Part shown: positions 1-12,859 of the stretch, in pieces
Position numbering within the stretch: position 1 is the first letter of the stretch
How the letters are laid out: the number at the start of each line of letters is the position of its first letter
Source of the DNA: Chlorokybus atmophyticus
Lineage: Eukaryota; Streptophyta; Chlorokybophyceae; Chlorokybales; Chlorokybaceae
Assembly: GCA_009103225.1 (NCBI GenBank)
Contig: RHPI01001037.1
Location: 575,050-639,049, forward strand
Direction of reading: 5' to 3'
Length of the DNA: 64,000 nt
Made by a program: the position numbers and the translations under genes
The notes under the pieces: model-generated
The model's input: the letters and a program-made list of their open reading frames with translations, nothing else
The model's database searches: none
Told to the model about the DNA's origin: nothing

Positions 1-10
1 CTCTCTCTCG

Positions 11-41
<31 letters not shown>

Positions 42-203
42 GCGCTCTCTTGCTCTCTCTCTCTCGCTCTCGCTCTCTCTCTCTCGCTCTCTCGCTCTCG
101 CTCTCTCTCTCGCTCTCTCTCGCTCTCTCTCTCGCTCGCTCGCTCTCGCTCTCTCGCTCTCGCTCTCGCTCGCTCGCTCTCAAGCGCGCGCGCGCGCGCG
201 CGT
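1..203. repeat. CT microsatellite followed by a CG dinucleotide run
   Basis: About 180 bases are almost pure CT repeat with scattered CG interruptions (CTCTCG units), followed by about 20 bases of CG dinucleotides. The repeat lies upstream of the first recognisable exon of the sugar-dehydrogenase-like gene, so it is probably inside an intron of that gene. Open frames through it read only as Ser/Leu/Arg low complexity and are not genes. Confidence 0.95.
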
Positions 204-266
204 GCGCGAAGGTGATGGGGAATGCAACAATTGTTGTGTTGATAACACCTGTGCGATATACCGCAG

Positions 267-1068
267 AGCGGGATGCTGCACTTCGGGCCAAGTGGCTACC
301 TGTACATTGGGACTGGTGATGGCGGGGGTGAAAATGATCCTTTCCAGTATGCGCAGAACAGATACCGTATCTGGGGCAAGATTCTGCGCATTGATGTGAA
401 CTGTGCTACACGGCCTTACTGCATACCTGGTGAGTGCATTATGTCTTTCCTCGTTCATGACAGAGATAACCTGCTTCACTTAACAAGCGTTGAGGCTGGC
501 GCAATCGCACTGACAGTGCTTTTGCCTGCTTGCAGCCAGCAATCCTTTCGCAAAGAGCACCTCGGGTTACAAGGAAGTCTGGCTGACCGGAGTGCGGAAT
601 CCATGGAAGTTTGCCATTGACGGCTATGCCCTGATCATAGCTGATGTTGGTCAGTCTACTGTCGAGGAGGTTGATGTGGTGGATGCCCGACGCCCTCTCA
701 ATCTGGGTTGGTCCAAATTCGAGGGCAGAAACTGCTTCAGGCCCCCTTGCAACACTGTCAGGGGCTTCACCATGCCTGTCTACACGTACGGTCACTCTGG
801 CGCGGGCGCGGGCTGCTGCATCATTGGCGGGGCTGTTTATCGCGGTAACGCAGCTCCATCCGCACGCGGCCGCTTCTTCTTTGGCGACTTCTGCAGCGGC
901 ATCGTGCAAAGCCTTGCCATTGCCAACAACCAATTCGTCGGTGGCTCTGTGCTCACGCACACTGGCGACCTCGGCAATTTTGGTGGACTCACTTCATTTG
1001 GCCTTGCGGGAGGCGAGCTCTACTTCACCACCCTCGATGGCACGCTGCGGCAGATTGTTGCAGCTTAG
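267..1068 (+). CDS. HHIP-like / glucose-sorbosone dehydrogenase-like protein, 3' part (two exons)
   Basis: Two exons, 267-429 and 536-1068, join in phase after a 106-base GT-AG intron and encode the last 231 residues of a six-bladed beta-propeller protein related to soluble PQQ glucose/sorbosone dehydrogenases and HHIP-like proteins. Visible family landmarks are GYLYIGTGDGGG near the start, GKILRIDV, IPASNPFA across the splice site, VRNPWKFAID, and NLGWSKFEGRNCF. The stop is TAG at 1066-1068. Upstream exons were not found. An in-frame stop and a CAG acceptor at 264-266 mark the left edge of the first exon seen. Family members oxidise sugars with PQQ or bind extracellular ligands; enzymatic activity cannot be judged from this fragment. 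The gene is convergent with the DRIP-like gene, about 3.8 kb away. Confidence 0.85.
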
Positions 1069-4000
1069 TGCATGCGCGCGTAACCATTTTGAACTTGAAG
1101 AGGATGTAGCGACCGAGCGTCTCCAGGCGGCATAGGTCAAGTTCTGTAGTTTGCGCAGTTGCCATGAGGCTGGATTCGACGCTACACATGACACCAAGTG
1201 CACTGTGCTTCAATCAGGGCGCAGATGGTGCCAATCCTGTAGATAGTTGTCTCTCAGATAACGCTGCTGCTGCTGGCATGCTTACTGTAGTGTCCCAGCA
1301 TCTGGTGTGGTTTTGGTCCTAGTGCTACGGCTTTCTAGACTAGACTAGCTCCTGTTTGGCTTAGGTAGCCCAGGATGTTTGTTGCTGTGTATTGCTGTTT
1401 GTGGACTCCTTCAGACACTCCGTCTCATTGCTGCTACTGCAGCAAGCATTCGTGCTGCTTGTGATGCTCATCGTGCACATGAAGTGTCACAGTGGTGTGC
1501 AGTAATCTTGCCTTGCTGCAGACACTGGCGGAAACCGCTCTTGTAGGTGTTGTGATGACGGCAGTCCCTCTGAGCCCAGTCAAGGGCACTAGACTCAGAT
1601 GAACTTCCCGTCTCACCATTGGTGTGAAGTGGAGTGCTGCATTGTGTTTATGTAGTTATCATGGACATATGAGGATATTGCACGGCTCTCAACCACTCTG
1701 AAGTGGCTCCGTGCATGCAAGTCTTTGCACAAGGTATAAGTCTTATTCACTCCATGCGCACGCACATAGCCAAGGCGATGCATACAGGTAGGGCGACAAG
1801 GGCGTCCATTACCACCAGGTTCTTAAACCTTCAACGCTACCTATGTGCTCTATGTGCAATGCAAGATGCGGGGCGCAGCAGGCGGCAGGTAATGTGGTAC
1901 ACAGATGTACAAGGGTACGTGTCAGCGCCAGTCGCTCGCTATCACGCTGCACACACGCATACCGCCACACAGCTGCACCTGTCACACGCGTGCAGCGACA
2001 CTGCCACACACGCCCCCACGTTCACGCAACCACAGCCACCGCCGCACTGTCGCTCCCCGTGCGTGCTCTCGCGTCACACCACCATCCCCAACACACAGGC
2101 TTCACTGAAGCCTGGTTTGTTGTTGTTGGTTGGTGACCAACCAACAACAGACCCAACCCAACCTCAGGATCACAGCCCAATGTCGTTCTGGCAGAAGTGT
2201 CGCGTCAGTGACGTGGGAATCACGTCATACCAGGCCTTCAATGCATTGAGGCAGGGAGTTCCTGTTCCTGACCACAGGCTGAAACACTCTGCTGACGCAC
2301 GTGTGTGTAGATGACGAGCCAAGTCAAACGGTAGGCTAGCAACAAGGCATGGATGTTGTGACGATTGTGGTGCACAGAGGTCTGTCTGTCAGACCTGTCT
2401 TGTCACCTGGCATGCTGTATGCGTTGGGTATGAATGCGGCCTAATTGCTCATCATAGGTTGTGTTGCAATGTGCAAGCGAAGAAAGTGCAGCACGACGTT
2501 GAGAGAACCCTGAGGGAATCCACTGCTTGCGATCACACCGGAGTACCGCCTTGTCTCAGTGGAGTTGGCGTGCAGCTGGTGCATCCATTGGCATGAAATA
2601 GGCGTTTCAGTGCTGACCGGCCCAGCCCATAACACGAGGTCTCAACGCCTATCTTGACACCTGCAGCGGCGTACGTCGCAGCGCACGCACGGACTTGTCT
2701 TGTTGTCAATGCTGATGTGTATCAACTTGGAATACGCAAGAGAGTACTACTTGTCTTGTCTTGTCTATTATGACGCTTTCAGATAGCGCTGCTTACAACA
2801 CACAGCTCCAAGATTGCTCCAGTGCATGTCTAAACCACTTGGTCAAAACGTCCTGAAAGGCGGTAGCGTAGCAGCTGCATGTCAACACGCATGCATCGAG
2901 CGCTCGGACAAACCCTACTGTTACTTAAGGCTGACTGTTCCTCAGCTCCCATCAGTCAAACAGTGCACATCTGTACATGTTGCTTGCAAATGGGACAGGC
3001 TCAAAGTAAGCATCACAGTGGTTCCAACAGCTAACGTGATGCGCGCGCGCACCAGGCAGGCCACAGCAGCAGCACTTTGTAAGAGGTCCACTTGTCGGCC
3101 GGGCGCCTGCACCTCACCCTTGGCTTTGCATAAGAGCAGGAGCGAAATGGAAAGCAGATCAAAACGCAGGTAGGCTGTCACACGCCTGATGCAAAGCGCT
3201 GCAATCAGCTATGCGTAGTTACCAACCAAGACGTAAGGTAAGGTATTCCGTGCAAAGCCCCAGCGCATTCAACTGTAAACAAGCACAAGGTTGCGGACAT
3301 CTTCAGCGGGGTGACCGCCCGCGACTCAGACTTAGAAGTCCAAATGGATGAGAGTGTGGTGAGTGCAGTAGTCTGTTGTTCTGTTCTAGTGCAGAGGATG
3401 GTAGTGCTGCTAACTTTGATTATGTGTGTCGTACACTTGAAGATGAATGAAGAGGCATGCTTGTTGAGGTGTATCATGACCAGACGAGCAGACATCCTGG
3501 ACGACGTGTTTGGCTAGAACAACAGTGCATCACAGCGCATGCGGTGATCAATGCAGTCAACTTTGTGGCAACATGCATATGCAGGTCCGGTGTTTATAGT
3601 AAGTAGTACAGTCCACATTATGTGACCAACGGCCTCCCCTTCCTGCAGCAGTCAAGGCAAGGGTAGCTTGATGGCGATGTCAAGTGTATTGTATTGCGAG
3701 CTTGCTAACCAACAACACTGTACAACAGCATCACTCTCCAACACCGTTGCATGCTTATACCTACACGTATACAATGGACTGATTCGCACCCAACAGCAAC
3801 CGACAACCACCGCACGCACCCAAGCACTAATATGTGAGGCTCAGCTGCCCCAGCCTCTTGACAAGCCGCATTGGTTAAGGCACGTTGTCCAACCATACCG
3901 TTAGTACATGGTCACCATCACAACCACTCTCCAATGTCGGCAGCAACAAGGTACAGCCAGCAGCATAACATTACCTAGCACGTCCTTTCATATGCAGTGC

Positions 4001-4838
4001 ACACCAGATCCGCCCTGTGCCAATAGTGTATCGGCAACAGACGTGAGGGCAACATAGGTTACCCGTGAGGAGTCATGTTGCAACACGACTAGCTAACAAT
4101 GATGTGCACCTCGTGTAGCAATGAGAATCACATCCAGCAAAGCGTCGTGTGTGCGGGTTCACACCATGCAAGTTACCATGCGTGGCTCATGCGGCATGCA
4201 ATTACATGCTTGAATGCACACCAATGCTTGAATGCACACCAACCGCCGGAGAGTGAAGCTTAATCGAGCAGCCACACCGCAATACATAACACGGGTGGCA
4301 GCATTTTCATTGGTGGGCTACTCGCTTGGGTCTGACACCGGCACAGGGTCCATGCACTGTTTCTACATCTGCATGCTATAACAAAAGGGCCGTCACTGTG
4401 TGCGCAAAGGTTGAGATGGGGGAAATTGTGCTGTTGTGCCAGACCTCGAGGCAGTCTCATCGCACCCCAGCCAGCACCTAGTAAGCTAGACTACCATCAT
4501 TTGCAAAGTAGAATAGCGCGTAGTCAATGCGATAAAAGTTTGCAAAAGCGTAAACAACATATGTTTACATACCATATTGGTAAGGATCGAGTAGCCTGCC
4601 CTGGGCGAGGCTGACAGAATCCCTGGAAAGACCTAATGGTAAGAATGGGAGTTGCCCATGCCTGAATTGCTATCTGGATGGTGGCCAGCATGTCTCAATT
4701 TGCTAACGACATGCTTACCTGCAGCGCTTGCCAAAAACACTTGCCGATATCTATTGGTACACTATCTACACATAAAGGATGTTGTGGCTGATGTCCAAGG
4801 GAACACCTGCCTGCCATGGAATGATGAAGGTTTTGGCT
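1069..4838. other. Intergenic, no recognisable gene
   Basis: Longer open frames here (for example 1703-2314 and 2814-3173) read as composition-driven His/Thr/Cys/Arg-rich sequence without family motifs or matching splice signals. Small features are CTTGT-rich runs near 2690-2770 and an 18-bp unit (TGCTTGAATGCACACCAA) repeated twice in tandem at 4207-4242. The interval lies between two convergent 3' ends. An unrecognised lineage-specific gene cannot be excluded. Confidence 0.6.
4207..4242. repeat. Tandem duplication of an 18-bp unit
   Basis: TGCTTGAATGCACACCAA occurs twice without a gap. It is a perfect two-copy repeat in the non-coding interval. Confidence 0.9.
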
Positions 4839-7186
4839 CTACTCAATGCGGTACAGCAGCACCATCTGACTGCTGCTGCTGTCGCCAGCATCGCACTCAT
4901 CGACCTTGCGTTTCTTGGGTGCTGCATCAGGGCTGAGGAAGCCAAATTTGTCGTACCAACCGCTCGTGCCTGATGCAGCGCGTTTGCCATTGCGTGCTCG
5001 GTCGGCGTCACCAACTACAGTTGCGGTCTGGTCAGCAGGCAGCCACGTCTTGTTCCACACGTCCTCCACCGATGACTCTGCAGCGACCGGAACTCCCTTG
5101 CAAGTGATGATGACCTGCACAGAGTACAGATCAGAGACTGACATTGATATTATCTTGCATGGGTAAGCTGCAATGCACAGCTCACGGGGCCTTACTTTTT
5201 GGTTCTCGGGCAGCTGCAACTTTTGTGCCAGGTACTTGGATAGCAAGGACAGCGGCATGTTCAGGCTCCTGCAATGAAACCCAAGTCAGCCACATTCACA
5301 GAACACTGGACAATGGCTGGTGGATGTGCATGAAGCGCGTGCAGTCTGCTTACGTGCGCAGCACAGGTCGGGCAAGTCTTGCTGGGCCACTTGGCACTGC
5401 GGGGATTGCTGGCACTGATGGCATTGCCTCAGACTGCTCTAAGGGTCTGTCCGCAGAACACTCTTGCTGCTGATCACACTCCGCAACCTCAGAAGGCTTC
5501 TCCTGCTCTGTTGCTGGTTGGGTTGAGCTGTCCTGCACAGGTGCTGCCGTTGTTTCAAAGTTGTCCAGATCCATTGGCATAGCTGGTTCTGCGGGTGCGG
5601 GGGGCATGTGCCCAAACTCAGTCATCTTGGATTGCTGGCTTTCAATAAGACTGGCTTGCGACCCTACTGGGTTCTCGCGCTGTGCCTCAGAGGACGATGA
5701 GGGCGGCTCTTGTGGTGAGCTACTCTGCTCAGGTTGTGAAGATGCTGCAGGTTTTGATGGCTGCGCACTGTCAGCGGCAGGCTGTGGCTCAGCAAGCCTG
5801 GAGGCTTCAGATGGCTCCACAAGCTTTGGTTCAACTTCACGCCTGGTACATCAACAACTTTTAGGCACTGCACAATAACTCTGAATATTAAACAGTCAAA
5901 TTGAACACTGCGGTACCTCTCCGGAAACAATGAGAACAGCAGGCAGCCATCGCTCACAAGTGGCGCAAGCAGATTGGCTTGCTCGCGCTTTTTCTTTTCC
6001 TGGAGTCGCCGGCTGATCTTTTGCTGAGGCTGTCCAGGGTCTGTGCCTCCAGACACATTGTCAGGTGTCCCAGTTGATGATGGTCCAGTGGGCAATGCGA
6101 CATTGGCAGCCATTGCGGCAGCCTGCTTCTGTCGCTTGCGGGCAAGCTGAGCTGCAGCCTTTTTGTGATCTGCCTTAAAATCAAGTGGGTCAGATGTCCT
6201 CTTCTTGTCTTTGCCAAACTGCGGCTTGTCGTGCATTGGCAGTGAATATCGTCGAGGCGATGGGAACGCTCGACTGGGAGTGGACTGCTTGCGGTTCATC
6301 TTCTTCCTCATACCCTGGGGTATACCACCTGCCAAACCCACATGAATGAGACAATGCTTATATAAAAGTGCATTAAATTGTTAACTTGCACCAACTGTTG
6401 CCCACCATGTAGGCCGATCGTGAAGTCCTCCATGCGCTTTGAGCTTGTTTCGGTGTGCCTGGCTTCTTTAGGAGCAGGCTCCTGTGAAGAAGCCTCGGCA
6501 GGAAACAGCTTGCCAACAATTTCGGACAGCTTTCGCTCAGACCTGCGCAGCATATCACATCAGCTGCCACTCACAAAGACTCACAAGACTCATGCAGAAT
6601 GTTCGCCCAATAAGCTGCATACTTGAGTGCTGCAAATGGGTGGGAAGCACTGATTGCACTGCACTTGGGGCATGGCGTGAAACGCCCTGGTTGCATGCGC
6701 TTGTCGCTACAAGACCTGCAGACTACATAAACATCATGGTCAGCAAATCCTGGGTGCAGGGCACTGCTGTTACCCATGGGCTTGACCCTTGGCACAATGT
6801 GAACAAGGGCAATTGTGGCCTTACGTGTATGCATGCAGCCTGCAATGGTGGTTGCCTCCATGGTGAGCTCATTGCAAACCGAGCATTGTAAGCAGGGCAC
6901 CACGGGCACCGGTGAGCGGGATGGCTGCGCATCAGCAAAAAGCTTAGCACGTGAAACGTAAAGTAACGATCCACACAGGGTCACCCATGTTGCCAGAGAG
7001 CGACATGCTGACCGTGTGTACATGCGGCCCATGTGCTGGACTGCACAGGACTGGCATGGTTTAACTAACCTCGCGCTCTGTTGGAGGCAACGTATTAAGG
7101 TCAAGCAAGCACTTGCTGAGCTTGACGGTGGATGGAGATGGCAATGGCCCAGCCAACTCTCGGGGAGGGCATCGCATGACCTCCAT
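4839..7186 (-). CDS. DRIP: DRIP-like PCGF-family RING/RAWUL E3 ubiquitin ligase
   Basis: Eight exons chain in phase (7186-7070, 6924-6825, 6722-6623, 6542-6406, 6328-5917, 5842-5354, 5268-5196, 5114-4839) to a 567-residue protein. Near residues 50-100 is a C3HC4-type RING: CLQCSVCNEL, EATTIAGCMHT, CRSC and CPKC, split over two exons, followed by LSEIVGKLFP, which matches the segment after the RING in plant DREB2A-interacting proteins (DRIP1/2). The middle is Lys-rich, then Ser/Pro/Glu-rich and probably disordered. The last 130 residues resemble the RAWUL ubiquitin-like fold (MPLSLLSKYLAQKL, VIITCKGVPV, VEDVWNKTWL). Plant DRIP proteins ubiquitinate the transcription factor DREB2A; the substrate here is unknown. 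The ATG at 7186 is the first in frame after a stop. A 5'UTR intron ending just upstream is possible. Confidence 0.85.
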
Positions 7187-10100
7187 GGGCACAACCTGTT
7201 GCAGCTGCAATCAGTGCTGTGACACCACAGACGATGTGCTCAGGCACCACATGAGTAAGACAAGGGATGTACGCGTGCCCGCGGGAGATAGAAGAATTGC
7301 GACCGTTCCGACAGAACAAGCACACACTTGCATGCACACCAAGCAGACTGTGACAGCTGGTGACTAAGCATGTGGAGGACAGCTGGTAGACAGTGCTCTC
7401 CTGCACTGCTAGGCTTATCAAAAAACATTCTCAACCATAGTTGTGCCATTTTCCTAAGCCAGGCATAATAGCTGTGCTTGTATCATATGCAATTGTGTAA
7501 CCGCCACCGCCACCACATAAAGGCGCATGCCTCAGCTTACGGTACATGCTTGTCAATGCTGCTCAACTTCCACAGGACAATGCCGTACCTCTGCACGATG
7601 CAGCTAGACAACGACACGTGCCAGCCAACGGTAACCAGGTTTTAGCGAAGCCCGTTGACCGGACCACACAAGACGACCGCAACAAGCTTGCCAACCAGCA
7701 CGACATCTGAACTGTCGCATGTAGAGCGGTACACAAGAATACGCTGCACGCAGCTCACACGAGTACAGTCTATACTCGGCTGCCAAGCTAACCTTTGCTA
7801 AGGGAGGCCAAGCCGGTCCTCAAGCAGGCAACGCGCCGCAAAGCAGGAGGGAAGCAAAGCCCTGCCTCAAGAAGCGCTAAAGCAGCGCGACCAACCCTAA
7901 AACCCTAGCCGCATGGCGCTTGGAGCACCTGCTGGGGCCCCCCCTCCTCGGCAACCGATACCCCTTAAGCCCAATCGCCCCAAACGCAGGCTGCGTAAGC
8001 TCGCCCAAACGCCCTTTCAGCCCCACCGCCAGCAAGCATGTAATCACCTACACCCCAGACGCCCAGCCCCCGCCTCGCCCCGCTCTCCGCCCTCCGCCCC
8101 GAGCCCGCCGACCCTCTCGCCGCCGCCGGCGATGAGCACGACACGGCTGACTGCTTGCGCACCGCGTTTGGAGCCGCGCTGAGAAACTGACTCACTCACT
8201 CATGCATGCCTCCTCCTGCTTGCTGAGCTCAGCCTTTTTCCGCCCATGCATGCAAAGAACGACGCGGAAAATTGGAGAGCTTTCGCACCGGAGGAGGCGC
8301 CGCACCGGTTTTTAACCAACTGCCACGGGGGTATCGCATCCCACTTGTCCCCTGAGCTAAATTGGGCGTGCGGGGTCGTTTATTATTTAAACGCTCGTGT
8401 TAACCGTGCTTCGCTTGCGCTCCCCAGTAGTGACCCGCGCCGCGCAATATCTTAACCGCGGTCTAGAGCTGTGAGCGCGCGCGCGTGGTGAGGAAGGCAG
8501 ATAACGATGACGCGGATCGCGCAACCGGCGCCGCATGTTCGACGTCCCATGCATGCCCTCCCTTTCGGCCCGCGGCCCGGTCGTGTCAACCTGCGCCTCG
8601 CCACCATGCAACTGCGTAGCCGGCTTTGTACCGGACAGCGCTCGTAGCCGGTACGCCATTGGCAACGGAGTGCATAACATTTTCAAACGTGGCGCTTGGC
8701 TGTTGGGCATTACTTGACCAGCAGCCAAATTCAGCAACTCATACCTCGTATACCCGCGCCGAGCGGTACGGTGACTCAGCGTAACGCGTTGTGTCCTGCT
8801 TTGATGACATCAATTTAGGCTTGTGATTGATTGTCCACTAGGGCCTGGACACAAAACCGTGCATGGCTTCCTTGTAGGCACGTTGAGGCAAAGTTGGGAA
8901 CTCCCTCGACCACAAGCACAACATGTCGTTACAAGAGTCATTTGACTACCTTGAATTTCTTGCCAACCAGGGTTTGATGTCGGAGTATTGCCGAAACAAG
9001 ATGACAGTATTTGTACGATCCAATCCATCAAGCTCGCTGTGGCAATACCGGTAGTTGTTCAATTCGATAATGAACATGAAATAATGGCATTACATAGAAC
9101 GTTGATTGTGCCAGTTACTTGTGTGATCAGTCTCTTTCAAACATGGACATATCCATGTTCACTTCAAGTTTTTATTTTACATGCATTATAAAAGTTGAAG
9201 ATTTATGAAGTTGCTGACATGTGACCTGGGGTAAACATTTACTTAGTAATATCGCAACGTTTGCACATCGTGCATACGCAAATCTTAAGTTACATGTATA
9301 CAAACACATTTACACTACGGCACGTGCTTTAGGTATCATGTTGTGTTTATGGATTTATTTTATAATCATCATAGCGCTATCATAAATCATTGCATAACGT
9401 GAATCTTTGTGATATGATGTCACAAATATGTTTTCAACACAAATTTGATTTATTATTACATAAATGTTGGTTTAAACTATTCAATAACATAACAACATTC
9501 ATTGCAAATGTCATTGGTTCCCCTTGATTTTACCTAATACACATGAAGATCAAAAGCTAGTTTGGGCGCAGGTTTTGGTTGCAGATAGGGGGCAAAAGTG
9601 AAAATTAGGGCTTACAAAACGGCAAGGTGAAAAGTTGGACGATCCCTTATACCTTAATTATCATGCACATGAATATAGAAGCTCATATGCGGAAATTGTA
9701 CATTGCATACTTGCATGAACATGTTGTCTTTGCGTCCACACCTTTTCATACATAAAACAGAGACGCAATAGTTAATCAACAGACATGCAAACACATCAGG
9801 GGCCGTAGTCATGTAAGCAACTCTTGTGCATACGTGTTGATGTCCTCATTTGCAATAGAGGTGCTCTTACCTTCCTCAAGAGTGAAAGTTCTTCTGTAAT
9901 CGGAGTTTCGGTACACACTTTTAACCTCACCACACATTATCATCTCAATTCATGATGCATTGTGCCTAAATGATGACGATATCTAAAACTGAATAAGCAC
10001 AGAACTACATCAAGACATTGTCAATGAGCAACACTAATTTAATCAGCAACACCAACTTGCATGTGCCTATCCATTGGCAAATGGCATTGTTATGCATTTA

Positions 10101-10685
10101 TCAACAACACCACATGTGCTATGGGAAAACTTCAACCAGCCGTACCGCAAGCACTATCCGTAGTGTTAACTCTATGCTATCGTTATCGTTAAATAGTTGT
10201 GTTGTGCAAAAAGGGACGTGGAACCACCGTCACTGTCATCAGCATTGATGATACTTAATGGATGCAGCAAATGCGCCTAGGCCCGAGGTAACAACAAAGC
10301 AGCAAGTGCTTTGACTATGCTATTAACACAGCTACTCACATACTATCATGAATGCAATGTCACTATCACTATGTCTATTGCAGTCGCCTCTGCAATGCAG
10401 GCTTATGTGCGGGGTGGTGAGACAGCCTCACACAGGTACACTTATGTAATACCAATGCGGCAAAGCCAGATTAGCACCGTAAGGCAACAATTACAATTTG
10501 CCCATGTCATGGGGACCAACAGGTCAGCACAAACAACAGCAATGTTTGATGACTTACCAACAAAGTGGTTAACCACTAAGAGTGAAGCAGCGCCATGCAG
10601 GCGTTTTGCTTTCTCACACACAACAGGACTGTCAACACAGCTCAATCAGCTTATGTACACCAAACTAAGAAATAATGTGCTACTG
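7187..10685. other. Intergenic: GC-rich stretch then AT-rich island
   Basis: The interval lies upstream of the DRIP-like gene and downstream of the guanylate kinase gene. From about 7900 to 8740 the sequence is GC-rich with CG- and CCG-rich stretches and proline-rich spurious frames. From about 8980 to 10260 it becomes visibly AT-rich with many CAT/ATG runs and no frame above about 75 codons. I see no protein family, tRNA or terminal repeats here. Confidence 0.6.
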
Positions 10686-12262
10686 TCACAGCGCAAATGG
10701 CCGCCTGTGCACTCTACATTTCTCCGCATCAATGATGGCTGCCACCTTGGACACAGTCTCTTCGATCCTGCCCTCAGAGTTCACAACGACATAGTCAAAC
10801 TCATGCAGTCTCGCTGTCTCTGCTTGCGCTGTCTTCACACGCAGAGTCAACTTGTCTGGTGTCTCCGTCTTGCGCGCCACAAGACGGTGCACCAACGCAG
10901 CTTCGCTCTCCGCAACCAGAAATATGAACACAGCGGTGTCACCCACCATGCTGCGCACCGTAGAGGCGCCCTGGACATCCACCCGCAGGACCACATCTGT
11001 GCCCCGGACCATAGCTTCTCGCACTTGCCTCTTGGGGATGCCCTGCGCAAAGAAAGGCAATATCATAAGAGGAGCCCGTCTTTTGGGAGAATCAGCAGCA
11101 CACGGTGCAAGTTGCTTACCTTGTACTCGCCATAGACTACAGCATGCTCTAATAGCTCCCCTTTATCTATCATCTGGTCAAACTCATCTTTGGTAACAAA
11201 GTAATAATCCCGGCCATGCACCTCGCCATGCCTTTTCCTCCGTGATGTGGCAGTGACCACAAAATAGAGCTCTGGTCGTGCTTCCTAGCAACACAAGCAT
11301 TCAACTTAGATGCACATAAGGTCACGCACTCCACAACAAGTCAAGGTGCAACTGACTGACATGTAGGCAAGTTATAAACATTTGTACCTGCAATCTTCTG
11401 ATAACAGCATCTTTGCCAACACCACTTGGACCAGATATCACAACCAACAACGGTGCTGGTGGTGGAACTGTTCGTGCATGGCTGAAACTTTGTTGCAATG
11501 TCTGCTCCACGGCAGCCACACTCGATCGTGTTGGTGCTTCCTGCATAAACACCAGTCAGTCACATAAGCCCGCATATAACAAGGTTATTGCCTAGCTCTA
11601 AAGAGATACAGAGGCTCAAAGCAGGAAGACAATGACAGCGACAGATCATACACATGCATAGAGGTAAAACAAAAGATGATGCGGATGACACTCTTGATCC
11701 ACGTACGGGACAACCTCTTACAACACATATGCCTTGATGTGATTGAGTCTTGCTTAGAAAATCACTTAACATACTATGTGCTTACTGTATGCAACGATAA
11801 GATGCAACTTGATAGTGTGCAGCAGCTCCATGATTCTGCCTCGCAACCCTCATGCCAACGCCATAAGCTCAATTGGACAATGCAGAGTATGCAGAATACC
11901 AACAGCATCAGGAATTACACCAATTCAATCAGCACCTGCAGCAGCGCAGCACTAGTTACAATTCGCCTCGTCCTTGCTGTAGCACACCAGGTGGGACTCC
12001 GACGAAGCAAACACGCGCCTTCGACAGGGCGTGCCCGCAGCCCTGCGGCGGAAGCTGGCGGATCGATCCTCAACGTGCAGGAGGTGGCGGCGGATGAGGA
12101 GGAACAGACGGCACCACCAGCGGCGCTCAACGCACGTGGCGCAGTGAGAGCGGAGGTGTTCATACCCACTACCGTAGTGCTCACCTGCTGCCGCACTCCG
12201 CACTGCACCACCCCAAGCGAAGTCCCAGCCCGAGCTGCAACACGCCAAAGTCCCGATCTCAT
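10686..12262 (-). CDS. Guanylate kinase (GMP kinase), probably organelle-targeted
   Basis: Three secure exons (11540-11388, 11284-11120, 11042-10686), all phase 0, encode 224 residues of guanylate kinase, which phosphorylates GMP/dGMP to GDP/dGDP with ATP. The P-loop is [10 protein letters not shown]; the GMP-binding part follows with [23 protein letters not shown] and [13 protein letters not shown]. After it come VLRVDVQGA and the lid-region [18 protein letters not shown] likely first exon, 12262-11936, opens with ATG and ends in phase (CAG before GTGCTG). It adds 109 Arg/Ser/Ala-rich residues of transit-peptide character, giving 333 residues. That exon is inferred from composition, phase and length only. 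Plants have a plastid/mitochondrial form with such an extension, which fits. The gene is divergent from GCP2, about 0.6 kb away. Confidence 0.85.
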
Positions 12263-12859
12263 ACAACCTATCCCCTCATCCACGCAGGCCGACCGCAATG
12301 CTACAATCGCAGCCCTAACGCACCACACAGCAACGCCTCTTTCCCACACGCCAACCTCGCCGCCGCCAATTCAACAAGCGCGCTCACTCCTCGCGCTATG
12401 CTCTCACCTCCCTGCCACGCCGCCGCTTCGCTGTTTGCTGCCACTGCTGTTGCCGTTGTTGCAGCATGCGTGGGCGGCTGTGCGCCTTGCGATCCGGCTG
12501 GCACCTCGCACCTGCCCGATATTAGACCTGCTGCGGCCGATGTCGCGAGGCCAGAGATATCTTAGATGTCTCGATATCGGGCAGATCGGTTTGCGCGGGA
12601 AAGTGGGCGTTGGGGTTGTTGGCGGGGGCGGGGGCGGGGGCGGCCGTGGTGGTGCTGGCGGTGGGCGGATTGTCGGGTTGGAGTTGATTGGCGTCTGCAT
12701 GGACGTGTCGTGATGAGAGCTGTTCGAAGGCAAACGGCGGAATTGGCGCATGGGCGGTCTGTTCGGCGGTCTAGTAGAGGTGTTGATGTCCTGTAACTGG
12801 ACGGTTTTAGGGTTGTTGTGGCCGTGGACGGTGCGCATCGTTGAGGGGTAGCGGCGGCG
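12263..12859. promoter_or_regulatory. Short divergent intergenic region between guanylate kinase and GCP2
   Basis: About 600 GC-rich bases separate the inferred start of guanylate kinase (-) from the GCP2 ATG (+), so they should hold both promoters. An 11-bp inverted repeat (CTGCCCGATAT at 512-522 and its complement at 574-584 after 12 kb) flanks a TATC-rich core. A poly-G/CGGGGG run lies at about 12620-12650. No TATA box stands out. Confidence 0.45.

Noticed and set aside
50-319. Ser/Leu-rich open frame through the CT repeat
   Set aside because: It is pure microsatellite translation; the real exon starts at 267 in another frame.
1703-2314. 203-codon open frame
   Set aside because: His/Thr/Ala low complexity, no splice partners, no family motif. 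It reflects CAC/ACA-rich composition.
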